Virus record (IMG/VR): IMGVR_UViG_3300006927_000008
Coordinates: 1 to 55,764 of that record
Strand: one strand, 5' to 3'
Length of the DNA: 55,764 nucleotides
DNA from: a virus
Shown in pieces: positions 13,589 through 18,889 of this stretch. Under the pieces are notes generated by a model, which saw only the letters and a program-made list of their open reading frames with translations, was not told the DNA's origin and ran no database searches. Position numbers and translations under genes: made by a program. How positions within the stretch are numbered: position 1 is the stretch's first letter; every line of letters starts with the position of its first letter.

Positions 13589-13966
13589 TTACAGCAGTGG
13601 TAGATCTCCAATCAACTGCTTGATCAAGTCTGAATCACATGGACCAAGTGATACACCAACCAAAGTATCTACGATAATCTTGTTCGAGTCCGATACGTTC
13701 ATCTGAACCGTATCAGTCCACTTATAACGAGGCACCTTACCGTCAGGATCGCGGCTGATGATATCTTCAAGGACCTCTCTGTTCGGCACCTTATGGACGA
13801 AGATGTATGGATCAGTCAGCCACGGCAAAAATTCATGCCATTCTTTTGGGTCCATAATCTGCTGCCTCATACACTCAGCATGGATATGAGCCACTTGTGC
13901 TGCCATCAACCCTGGAGTAAAACCAAGGTCAGTGCGGATCAGGATACTCTGTCGCAGGTTTGCCAT
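13589..13966 (-). CDS. pth2: Peptidyl-tRNA hydrolase, Pth2 family
   Basis: 125 residues, near the 115-120 of the Pth2 core. SILIRTDLGFTPGLMAAQVAHI at the N-terminus matches the family's RTDLxMxxGKxAAQxxHA motif. TLVGVSLGPCDSDLIKQL near the end matches the TVLGIGPAPxxxID segment. Pth2 enzymes release peptides from peptidyl-tRNA that drops off ribosomes and so recycle tRNA. Its position inside the tRNA array fits that job well. Some family residues (the Lys/Gly of the first motif, the T-x-I-P-P region) are altered, so activity is not certain. TAAATG couples it to a small upstream gene. Confidence 0.82.
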   Translation of the reverse strand: MANLRQSILIRTDLGFTPGLMAAQVAHIHAECMRQQIMDPKEWHEFLPWLTDPYIFVHKVPNREVLEDIISRDPDGKVPRYKWTDTVQMNVSDSNKIIVDTLVGVSLGPCDSDLIKQLIGDLPLL

Positions 13967-14131
13967 TTATTCGTCCACCTCCGTGTAACCCTTCTTGTGC
14001 TTCTGCTTTCGAGAATAATGCTGACGATCTCCCTTGGAAGCGTGTGGCTGAGTTGCTCTTCCACCCTGGCCTCTGCGAATCTGTCGTCTGAGTTCCTCGT
14101 AATCGATACCAACTGCGTCCATGGTCTTCAT
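13967..14131 (-). CDS. Basic 54-residue protein upstream of Pth2
   Basis: Begins MKTMDAVGIDYEELRRQIRR, then a Lys/Arg/His-rich tail (SRKQKHKKGYTEVDE). AGGA lies six bases before the ATG and its TAA abuts the Pth2 start (TAAATG), so both are one operon from the promoter at 14162-14191. A tRNA- or ribosome-binding role is conceivable from charge alone. Confidence 0.7.
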   Translation of the reverse strand: MKTMDAVGIDYEELRRQIRRGQGGRATQPHASKGDRQHYSRKQKHKKGYTEVDE

Positions 14132-14161
14132 GGTTTTTCCTGTGTAAAAGTGTGTAGTCTA

Positions 14162-14191
14162 AATATAACCATTTGTACTGCGATTGTAAAG
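14162..14191 (-). promoter_or_regulatory. Phage promoter, 18-bp spacer class
   Basis: CTTTAC, 18 bp, TATATT, in front of the small basic gene and Pth2. Only the first base of the -35 departs from consensus. Confidence 0.68.
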
Positions 14192-14195
14192 GCTT

Positions 14196-14591
14196 TTATA
14201 TATAATCTTCAACCCCTTTTTCATCACCATCATCTTCGAGGCAGTTCCAGGGAGTGGAACCATACCACTGTGGGTGCTCTTTCAGATAATCACCATCCAC
14301 TTCGACAACATCGACCTCGCCTGGGCCCGTGAGCCCGAATTCCTCGTGCAAATATTCATGTCGAGCGAAGTGTTCGGCTTGGGCTGGATTTTCTGCAACC
14401 ACTGCAGCCTTGACGATTGTTGATACCATGAAACACTTCAACGACGGTTCGGCTGGTGTGAGCGCCTCATCTTTGGCTGGAATCGATGCGATCAGCTTAT
14501 CCCTCTCTTCAGGGTCGAGTGACGCGATCCACTCCAATGCAACCTGCTCAAATGCCTTCACGTAATTTGCATCCTCCGTATCAGTAGCCAT
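14196..14591 (-). CDS. Acidic hypothetical protein, 131 residues
   Basis: Begins MATDTEDANYVKAFEQVALE; helical N-terminal half, acidic C-terminus (DDGDEKGVEDYI). The ATG two codons inside the open frame follows AGGATTGAAA and is preferred. No family recognised. Confidence 0.7.
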   Translation of the reverse strand: MATDTEDANYVKAFEQVALEWIASLDPEERDKLIASIPAKDEALTPAEPSLKCFMVSTIVKAAVVAENPAQAEHFARHEYLHEEFGLTGPGEVDVVEVDGDYLKEHPQWYGSTPWNCLEDDGDEKGVEDYI

Positions 14592-14599
14592 TTTCAATC

Positions 14600-14782
14600 C
14601 TATGATTCGGGTCCGAGGAATAATTCATCCCAGCAGGCGTCGGAGCACATCCCCGAAATCCACTGTTCGACATCCATGCTCGTTCCGTAGATCGATGCGA
14701 GCTCATGGGTCTCAAAAGTTGGAACGTATTCACGCCCGCAGTGAGGACACTTAAGAACCGCATTCAATTTCGTTTCAACCAT
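14600..14782 (-). CDS. Zinc-finger protein, 60 residues
   Basis: Begins MVETKLNAVLKCPHCGREYV; CPHC near residue 12 and a second Cys pair (CSDAC) near 47 form a likely zinc site. GGAGGCACA precedes the ATG and the promoter at 14816-14845 is upstream. Unknown function. Confidence 0.68.
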   Translation of the reverse strand: MVETKLNAVLKCPHCGREYVPTFETHELASIYGTSMDVEQWISGMCSDACWDELFLGPES

Positions 14783-14815
14783 TGTGCCTCCATATCCATT
14801 AAACCTTACATACTA

Positions 14816-14845
14816 AATATAGGCAATTTTGAGGGTATCGTAAAC
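14816..14845 (-). promoter_or_regulatory. Phage promoter, 18-bp spacer class
   Basis: GTTTAC, 18 bp, TATATT, with TTGCC directly before the -10. Drives 14782-14196. Confidence 0.75.
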
Positions 14846-14897
14846 GTCTTTTCGGAACTAATTAACCTGTCGTAAATCCAATGTTTATGATGACTTA

Positions 14898-14971
14898 TGG
14901 AAGCCCCCGAGGGATTTGAACCCTCACCCAGCACGTTCAAAGCGTGCCTATGCTACTTACACCAAGGGGCT
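14898..14971 (-). tRNA. tRNA-Gln (TTG)
   Basis: Acceptor AGCCCCT/GGGGGCT, arm GCACG-CTTTGAA-CGTGC, T arm GAGGG-TTCAAAT-CCCTC, T73, CCA. Confidence 0.82.
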
Positions 14972-14974
14972 ATA

Positions 14975-15055
14975 TGGTCGGGTGCTCAGGAATCGAACCT
15001 GGCTAGCGCAAGCGCTGGAGGGTTACAGCCTCCAATGTATCCCAGTACTCACCCG
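14975..15055 (-). tRNA. tRNA-Tyr (GTA)
   Basis: Acceptor CGGGTG/GCACCCG, arm GGAGG-CTGTAAC-CCTCC, long variable arm (AGCGC-TTGC-GCTAG) typical of bacterial Tyr, T loop TTCGATT, A73, CCA. Confidence 0.88.
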
Positions 15056-15058
15056 TTA

Positions 15059-15136
15059 TGGTGCTCGATGTAGGACTCGAACCTACGAAATCACCTGTAT
15101 GTCAAACAGGTCCCTTAGCCACTAGGGTAATCGAGC
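15059..15136 (-). tRNA. tRNA-Val (GAC)
   Basis: Acceptor GCTCGAT/ATCGAGC, arm CCTGT-TTGACAT-ACAGG, T arm GTAGG-TTCGAGT-CCTAC, A73, CCA. Confidence 0.9.
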
Positions 15137-15139
15137 ATA

Positions 15140-15224
15140 TGGTGCTCATGACTGGATTCGAACCAGCGATCCCGAAGGAACAACGCCCTCAACGTTGCGC
15201 GTATACCAGTTTCGCCACATGAGC
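15140..15224 (-). tRNA. tRNA-Leu (GAG), long variable arm
   Basis: Acceptor GCTCATG/CATGAGC, arm CAACG-TTGAGGG-CGTTG, canonical Leu variable arm (TTCCTTCGGGA), T arm GCTGG-TTCGAAT-CCAGT, A73, CCA. The only normal class II Leu tRNA here. Confidence 0.9.
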
Positions 15225-15228
15225 ATAT

Positions 15229-15450
15229 TCATGATATTTCAGGTGTATGCATCTTTTCATCATACGGATATATTTCAAAGAAGTACGAAAATCCTTTGTA
15301 CTCAATTGCATAATCCAATATGGCCTTACATACGACCTTATTATAGAACTCTTCTATAGTCATCGAAGGAGTGAGAGTACCGCCTAACTTTCTGGCGAGA
15401 TCTATCTCATCACGTATCTTCGACTTCCTTGTCATTGAGAGTCTATACAT
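15229..15450 (-). CDS. Hypothetical protein, 73 residues
   Basis: Begins MYRLSMTRKSKIRDEIDLAR; contains TPSMTIEEFYNKVVCKAI and a tail YFFEIYPYDEKMHTPEIS. AAAGGTAATAA precedes the ATG. Unknown function. Confidence 0.68.
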   Translation of the reverse strand: MYRLSMTRKSKIRDEIDLARKLGGTLTPSMTIEEFYNKVVCKAILDYAIEYKGFSYFFEIYPYDEKMHTPEIS

Positions 15451-15472
15451 TTATTACCTTTATTCAAATAAA

Positions 15473-15549
15473 TGGAGCCGTAGGTGGGAATCGAACCCAC
15501 GATCTCTTCCTTACCAAGGAAGCGCCCTCACCTTGAAGACCTCTACGGC
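15473..15549 (-). tRNA. tRNA-Thr (GGT)
   Basis: Acceptor GCCGTAG/CTACGGC, arm CTTCC-TTGGTAA-GGAAG, T arm GTGGG-TTCGATT-CCCAC, T73, CCA. Confidence 0.88.
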
Positions 15550-15665
15550 AATTTGTAGATATCGTTCTGTCGAATATAGTCATAAACACCAGCAGAAAGT
15601 AGATGTCTAATGCTGAGACCTTTTCAATTCTATCTCGTACCTCTGATGAAGAAACCTCCATTATG

Positions 15666-15738
15666 TGGTAGCCCTGGAGGGAGTTGAACCCCCTAGCTCT
15701 GGTTCGTAGCCGAAGCGCCTCAATCCCTAGGCAGGGCT
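15666..15738 (-). tRNA. tRNA-Arg (ACG)
   Basis: Acceptor AGCCCTG/CAGGGCT, loop CTACGAA (A34 probably inosine), T arm AGGGG-GTTCAAC-TCCCTC region, A73, CCA. The D arm is short and the anticodon stem has one mismatch. Confidence 0.72.
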
Positions 15739-15838
15739 ATAGTCAATATCGAACTCAAACAGTTTTTAATGCAATTGGCCTGAAAAATTAATTCAGTTGA
15801 TACTCAGAGCCACGTAGAGGCTTGCATTGTTCTGAGTG

Positions 15839-15914
15839 GTTGACCGACGGGACTCGAACCCGCATACTCTCGATTCACAGTCGAGAACCTTAATTCCTTT
15901 AGGCTACGGTCAAC
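15839..15914 (-). tRNA. tRNA-His (GTG)
   Basis: Acceptor TTGACCG/CGGTCAA with the His-specific extra G-1 paired to C73. Arm CTCGA-CTGTGAA-TCGAG, T arm GCGGG-TTCGAGT-CCCGT. CCA is only partly encoded (C73 then CA). Confidence 0.88.
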
Positions 15915-15916
15915 AC

Positions 15917-15942
15917 GGGTGAGGGAATTGAATCCCTCAATA
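15917..15942 (-). pseudogene. tRNA T-arm fragment
   Basis: GAGGGATTCAATTCCCTC followed by ACCCG, a T arm plus partial acceptor wedged between the Trp and His genes with no 5' half. Confidence 0.35.
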
Positions 15943-16015
15943 TGGCACGGGTAGTAGGTATCGATCCCACTGCGATCGGGTTTGGAATCCAATCCGCTGG
16001 CCACAGCTTACCCGT
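15943..16015 (-). tRNA. tRNA-Trp (CCA)
   Basis: Acceptor ACGGGTA/TACCCGT, loop TTCCAAA, T arm GTGGG-ATCGATA-CCTAC with A54, G73 and encoded CCA. Confidence 0.72.
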
Positions 16016-16021
16016 ATATTT

Positions 16022-16189
16022 CTATTTGATTCTCTGCTCTTTTCTTGGTACCGCTACTTCATCTCTCTTAAAGAAGAAAACATATCCACCGTAAAGTAAG
16101 ACAGCGGCAATACCAAGATACAACATCACATCACTTCCACCGCCACTTACTCCAACCGTTACTCCTTCAGTAACTCCATTCATAACCAT
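16022..16189 (-). CDS. Single-pass membrane protein, 55 residues
   Basis: Begins MVMNGVTEGVTVGVSGGGSD, one transmembrane helix (residues 22-40, VMLYLGIAAVLLYGGYVFFF), then a basic tail KRDEVAVPRKEQRIK. The start follows immediately after the CCA of tRNA-Leu(TAG), without a binding site. Gly/Thr-rich periplasmic-like N-terminus. Unknown function. Confidence 0.6.
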   Translation of the reverse strand: MVMNGVTEGVTVGVSGGGSDVMLYLGIAAVLLYGGYVFFFKRDEVAVPRKEQRIK

Positions 16190-16190
16190 A

Positions 16191-16267
16191 TGGTGCCCAT
16201 GGTAGGATTCGAACCTACAACACACAGCTTCTAAGGCTGCTGTCTCTTCCAATTGGACTACATGGGC
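16191..16267 (-). tRNA. tRNA-Leu (TAG), short variable loop
   Basis: Acceptor GCCCATG/CATGGGC, arm GCAGC-CTTAGAA-GCTGT, variable loop GTGTT, T arm GTAGG-TTCGAAT-CCTAC, A73, CCA. Third Leu gene of the short type. Confidence 0.82.
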
Positions 16268-16269
16268 AT

Positions 16270-16307
16270 ATTAAAGCGGAGCTCTATTCCATTAGGCCAT
16301 CACACCC
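16270..16307 (-). pseudogene. tRNA 5'-half fragment
   Basis: GGGTGTG, AT, then a D arm GGCCTAATGGAATAGAGC with nothing resembling an anticodon or T arm after it. It abuts tRNA-Leu(TAG). Confidence 0.35.
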
Positions 16308-16379
16308 GAAACGGACAGAATTGAAACACTGAAAACGTGATAAGCGAATCAGACGTTCAATTCCCCTCCTATCATTTGA

Positions 16380-16461
16380 AGCATCCGGATGGTGGCCGGA
16401 ATCTCTTGGCGAGCGAAAGTCGCCAAGGCTCTGTCTACCGATATTTGAGCTATGCTTCATA
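16380..16461 (-). ncRNA. tRNA-like RNA with non-canonical T loop
   Basis: Minus strand: 7-bp acceptor GAAGCAT/ATGCTTC, D arm AGCTC..GAGC, a 7-bp stem TTGGCGA/TCGCCAA with loop CTTTCGC, then a T-like hairpin TCCGG-CCACCAT-CCGGA. Four arms form, but the T loop has no TTC and no CCA is encoded. Loop position would give anticodon TTC. It may be a decayed tRNA or a tRNA mimic. Confidence 0.45.
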
Positions 16462-16462
16462 A

Positions 16463-16554
16463 TGGCTGGGGAAGTAGGACTCGAACCTACGTACCGTTTT
16501 CAACCGGTCGACCGCATTAACAGTGCGGGGCATTGCCAACTCTGCCACCTCGGT
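16463..16554 (-). tRNA. Chimeric tRNA, Asn-type anticodon (GTT)
   Basis: The 3' part (T arm GTAGG-TTCGAGT-CCTAC, acceptor strand TTCCCCA, G73, CCA) is identical over 30 bases to the Asn gene at 16701. The 5' part (ACCGAGGTGGCAG, arm CCGCA-CTGTTAA-TGCGG, 21-base variable arm) is of long-variable-arm type, and its acceptor strand does not pair with the 3' strand. It looks like a recombinant of two tRNA genes. Confidence 0.55.
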
Positions 16555-16684
16555 ATATTTCTGTGTCTTCTTCAAGATCAATTTCATGACCACATTTGCA
16601 TCTGAAGTATCTGCCAGTGTCATCAACTCTTCGGTGACGATGGATCCAGTCTTCGTGGAAATTGCAGCCTTGATCTTCTTTCAT
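16517..16684 (-). CDS. 55-residue zinc-finger-like protein ending in a tRNA
   Basis: Begins MKEDQGCNFHEDWIHRHRRV and continues DDTGRYFRCKCGHEIDLEED. Cys/His spacing (C7, H10, C29, C31, H33) suggests a zinc site. AAAGG precedes the ATG. The last 12 codons (RGGRVGNAPHC) are the 5' half of the chimeric tRNA gene, with the TAA in its anticodon loop, so the two genes overlap by 38 bases. Confidence 0.55.
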   Translation of the reverse strand: MKEDQGCNFHEDWIHRHRRVDDTGRYFRCKCGHEIDLEEDTEIYRGGRVGNAPHC

Positions 16685-16700
16685 GATAACCTTTCAATAA

Positions 16701-16778
16701 TGGCTGGGGAAGTAGGACTCGAACCTACCTCATTTCCGGTTAACAGCCGGACGCTATCGCCTGGACAGCTCTTCCCCA
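16701..16778 (-). tRNA. tRNA-Asn (GTT)
   Basis: Acceptor TGGGGAA/TTCCCCA, arm TCCGG-CTGTTAA-CCGGA, T arm GTAGG-TTCGAGT-CCTAC, G73, CCA. Donor-type relative of the chimeric gene at 16463. Confidence 0.85.
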
Positions 16779-16786
16779 ATATATTA

Positions 16787-16863
16787 TGGTCAGGGTGGAA
16801 GGATTCGCACCCTCGGCTTCCTCGCCCCAAACGAGGCACTCTACTGGACTGAGTTACACCCTG
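16787..16863 (-). tRNA. tRNA-Pro (TGG)
   Basis: Acceptor CAGGGTG/CACCCTG, arm CCTCG-TTTGGGG-CGAGG, D arm ACTC..GAGT, T loop TGCGAAT (T55 replaced by G), A73, CCA. Its 5' end overlaps the 3' end of the HNH gene by about 10 bases. Confidence 0.78.
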
Positions 16864-17240
16864 ACGTATTCTTGTATAATACTCTCAACTAGAGAGCGGT
16901 GCTTCGAATGATAGTACTGATGATGGTTTGGACAAATTGGAACCAAATTCTTTGGGTCGTGATTTGTTTTATCGCCATCTGCATGATGAACCTCCACTGC
17001 AAGTTCTTCGCCGCATACTATACATTTCTTTTCATGGTGTGCAAAACATATCTTCCTATAGTTCTGGCCTTTCCAACAGCCATTATTTTCTCCACTACGA
17101 AAATATTTATTGGAACAGGCATAACCACATGTCTGCTTCTCTTTAGGACAACCTTTTTTTGCTTCAAATTCATCCCCACAAACCGGACAATTCTTCTTTA
17201 TCCACGGATACTGTGGGTTCTTCGTATATTGATTGGCCAT
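16854..17240 (-). CDS. HNH endonuclease
   Basis: 128 residues from MANQYTKNPQYPW, preceded by AAAGGGG. Two N-terminal Cys pairs (CPVC, CGYAC) form a zinc module. The HNH core is CIVCGEELAVEVHHADGDKT (catalytic HH), NLVPICPNHHQYYHSK; its CxxC/CxxH metal site is visible. Free-standing HNH genes of this size are typical phage homing endonucleases. Sitting between tRNA genes, it may promote the recombination that scrambled the array. Confidence 0.85.
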   Translation of the reverse strand: MANQYTKNPQYPWIKKNCPVCGDEFEAKKGCPKEKQTCGYACSNKYFRSGENNGCWKGQNYRKICFAHHEKKCIVCGEELAVEVHHADGDKTNHDPKNLVPICPNHHQYYHSKHRSLVESIIQEYVRV

Positions 17241-17310
17241 TGCATTCCCCTTTCGCAATAAATATCATTGCCTAAGGTTTGGAATACATCCAAATCAATA
17301 GCACATATTA

Positions 17311-17385
17311 TGGAGGCCCCGTTGGGAGTCGAACCCAATAGGAAATCGCTTTGCAGGCGACCCGCTTGCCGTTGGCTTCGGAGCC
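17311..17385 (-). tRNA. tRNA-Cys (GCA)
   Basis: Acceptor GGCTCCG/CGGGGCC, arm GTCGC-CTGCAAA-GCGAT, T arm TTGGG-TTCGACT-CCCAA, T73, CCA. D arm is short. Confidence 0.85.
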
Positions 17386-17417
17386 GAATATTTAGGTTAC
17401 TTTATCATCCGTCCTTT

Positions 17418-17480
17418 GGCCACCACAGCCGCAGGGTTGAGAATCAATTTCGCCTGAGGTTGGACGTCATTCACTGGTTA
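17418..17480 (-). other. Structured intergenic segment
   Basis: Minus strand CGTCC ... GGACG closes a roughly 55-base segment with internal GC-rich stems. Not recognisable as a tRNA; no ORF. Confidence 0.2.
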
Positions 17481-17485
17481 GGATC

Positions 17486-17590
17486 CTAACTACTCAGCCT
17501 CAAATCGTGTGGATCAAGGGACTTAAACCCTTGTAGAGGAGATACATCCTCCATTGCATCGTAGCAATTAACTACGGTGGCCGCTATCAT
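17486..17590 (-). CDS. 34-residue ORF downstream of tRNA-Ala
   Basis: Begins MIAATVVNCYDAMEDVSPL and ends DPHDLRLSS. It starts 14 bases after the CCA of tRNA-Ala, without a binding site. The segment AAGGG-TTTAAGT-CCCTT inside it resembles a T arm, so a tRNA relic is an alternative reading. Confidence 0.35.
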   Translation of the reverse strand: MIAATVVNCYDAMEDVSPLQGFKSLDPHDLRLSS

Positions 17591-17603
17591 GGCATCCCAA
17601 TTA

Positions 17604-17676
17604 TGGTGGAGAGTGGGAGAATCGAACTCCCATGGCTTCGGTGCAAGCGAGGCGTGTGACCCATCAGCAACTCCCC
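17604..17676 (-). tRNA. tRNA-Ala (TGC)
   Basis: Acceptor GGGGAGT/ACTCTCC, arm CCTCG-CTTGCAC-CGAAG (one mismatch), T arm TGGGA-GTTCGAT-TCTCCC region, A73, CCA. Confidence 0.72.
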
Positions 17677-17750
17677 AAATTTCGAGAGATAAGATACCGA
17701 AATATCTAATAGGCGTCCCTATGACAAAATTATCTCCCTCGTCCTGTATG

Positions 17751-17840
17751 CTCTCTGTCAGGGTGGCAGGATTCGAACCTGCGTATTCTCGATTCCAGGT
17801 CGAGACGATAGCCGGACTTTCGTTACACCCTGACAGAGAG
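17751..17840 (-). tRNA. tRNA-Pro-like (TGG) with 15-bp extended acceptor
   Basis: Core 17758-17832: acceptor CAGGGTG/CACCCTG, arm CTCGA-CCTGGAA-TCGAG (C33 instead of T33), T arm GCAGG-TTCGAAT-CCTGC. The flanks CTCTCTGT and ACAGAGAG extend the acceptor to 15 perfect pairs, and no CCA is encoded. Confidence 0.6.
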
Positions 17841-17927
17841 CACAACATATCCGTCGTAAAATGGCCAGCAGATAAACATCGAAGAATAGGGTCATGAGCC
17901 CCGAGGGTCTTTCCTCGTCCGCTAGTA

Positions 17928-18003
17928 TGGAGCCGTCTCTCAGATTCGAACTGAGTATCTCTACTTTACAAGAGTAGCGCAAATCCTAATTTGCTTAGAC
18001 GGC
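17928..18003 (-). tRNA. tRNA-Thr (TGT)
   Basis: Acceptor GCCGTCT/AGACGGC, arm CTACT-CTTGTAA-AGTAG, T arm CTCAG-TTCGAAT-CTGAG, T73, CCA. Confidence 0.9.
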
Positions 18004-18076
18004 AAGTTTGCCAGGTGTCCTATACTTAGACGATAGACTGCGAGCTAGGCATTTCTCCTAACATTTCCTGGACCAA

Positions 18077-18151
18077 TGGAAGCGGGCGAGGTTGCTGCCA
18101 CCTCTAGCTACCCGGATTATGAGTCCGGGAGGATCACTGGATCTACCCGCG
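18077..18151 (-). tRNA. tRNA-Met (CAT), initiator-like
   Basis: Acceptor CGCGGGT/GCCCGCT with an unpaired 1-72 position (C-T), the hallmark of bacterial initiators. Arm CCGGA-CTCATAA-TCCGG, T stem GAGGT/ACCTC with the odd loop GGCAGCA, CCA. The three consecutive G-C pairs of true initiators are incomplete. Confidence 0.65.
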
Positions 18152-18182
18152 GATCGTACTGTGACATTACATCCGCCACGTC

Positions 18183-18320
18183 TTAAGTGCCTGAAGATGT
18201 GGAGTCGAACCACTTGCGAACCTGCTCGGCCAGCGTCCTTTGACGGAGCCTCTGAGGAATCGAACCTCTTTCATCCCGTGTCCGCGGAGACATTAGGGAA
18301 ACCACCAACGGCGTCTTCAA
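18183..18320 (-). CDS. 45-residue basic ORF over tRNA relics
   Basis: TTG-started frame MKTPLVVSLMSPRTRDERGS, then IPQRLRQRTLAEQVRKWFDS. Composition is protein-like. The same DNA contains two perfect T-arm hairpins (GAGG-TTCGATT-CCTC and GTGG-TTCGACT-CCAC) without complete tRNA bodies. It is either a small gene or two tRNA relics; both readings are uncertain. Confidence 0.3.
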   Translation of the reverse strand: MKTPLVVSLMSPRTRDERGSIPQRLRQRTLAEQVRKWFDSTSSGT

Positions 18321-18324
18321 AATA

Positions 18325-18400
18325 TGGAGGGGTATACGGGAATCGAACCCGTCTATCTTGGTTGGAAGCCAAGCATCTTATACCGATGGATCAATACCCC
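18325..18400 (-). tRNA. tRNA-Gly (TCC)
   Basis: Acceptor GGGGTAT/ATACCCC, arm CTTGG-CTTCCAA-CCAAG, T arm ACGGG-TTCGATT-CCCGT, T73, CCA. The only Gly gene in the array. Confidence 0.9.
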
Positions 18401-18410
18401 AAAACTATGA

Positions 18411-18470
18411 TGGAGATGGATGGGAATCGAACCCGCGTCTTCCGGTACTCTGCCACTGAGTTACCATCCC
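18411..18470 (-). pseudogene. tRNA lacking the anticodon arm
   Basis: Acceptor GGGATGG/CCATCTC, TA, D arm ACTC..GAGT and T arm GCGGG-TTCGATT-CCC are present. Only ACCGGAAGAC separates the D and T arms, where about 22 bases are expected. A deletion of roughly 12 bases removed the anticodon loop. Confidence 0.6.
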
Positions 18471-18640
18471 ACTTTATGGTGGAGGCCCCGGGAATTGAAC
18501 CCAGTTGTCTGGTACTTCAAGCCAGCGCATTGACCACAATTGCTTGACCTCCAAATCTCTTTTTGATCCTCAAGCCCCACCATCAGATCATCCAGATTCA
18601 GGATTTCTGGTTGCATGGCAACCACATCAGATGCTTGCAC
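18461..18640 (-). CDS. Small ORF reading through tRNA-Phe
   Basis: GTG start with GAGGA six bases upstream; begins MQASDVVAMQPEILNLDDLM and continues VGLEDQKEIW, clearly protein-like. The frame then stays open through the whole tRNA-Phe gene and stops in the anticodon-less tRNA. The authentic protein may once have ended before the tRNA. Unknown function. Confidence 0.45.
   Translation of the reverse strand: MQASDVVAMQPEILNLDDLMVGLEDQKEIWRSSNCGQCAGLKYQTTGFNSRGLHHKVGW
18477..18552 (-). tRNA. tRNA-Phe (GAA)
   Basis: Acceptor GGAGGTC/GGCCTCC, loop TTGAAGT with a C31-A39 mismatch, T arm CTGGG-TTCAATT-CCCGG, A73, CCA. Confidence 0.75.
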
Positions 18641-18710
18641 CCGATGTCCTCAGGTTCTCACGTCTATGCTCGAGGCCCACCCAGTAAGAGGTTGAGCGCC
18701 TCTTTACTTC

Positions 18711-18875
18711 TTAGTCGGAATATAGGACGCTATCGCCCTTCATTTCCTTTCGAACCACTTCAGAGCGGTACTTGTTCACGTCCTGTTTTCCATGTCGTTC
18801 GAACATTCGATGCCAGAACTCCAATTCGGTACTGGACATCTTCCTCACCTGGGACTGCCAGGATTCAACCTTCAT
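18711..18875 (-). CDS. Basic hypothetical protein, 54 residues
   Basis: Begins MKVESWQSQVRKMSSTELEF, contains RMFERHGKQDVNKYRSEVVR and ends SVLYSD. AAAGG lies six bases before the ATG, 15 bases after the end of the upstream gene, so they form one operon. Helical and basic; function unknown. Confidence 0.65.
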   Translation of the reverse strand: MKVESWQSQVRKMSSTELEFWHRMFERHGKQDVNKYRSEVVRKEMKGDSVLYSD

Positions 18876-18889
18876 GTAGAACCTTTCGC

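Noticed and set aside
13793-14332. A plus-strand ORF of 179 residues
   Set aside because: It is antisense to Pth2 and the basic gene, and contains His-rich low-complexity from the reverse strand of an acidic gene.
17486-17848. A 120-residue ORF
   Set aside because: It reads through the complete tRNA-Ala gene and into the Pro-like one. Only its last 34 codons are kept as a low-confidence ORF.
18004-18076. 12-codon ORF MLGEMPSSQSIV with AGGA and a second RBS-like AGGAG
   Set aside because: It is too short to distinguish from chance; it may be a leader, but nothing supports it.
18092-18547. A plus-strand ORF of 151 residues
   Set aside because: It runs through five tRNA-like genes on the opposite strand with repeated GIEP/RLEP-like peptides, a classical tRNA-antisense artefact.
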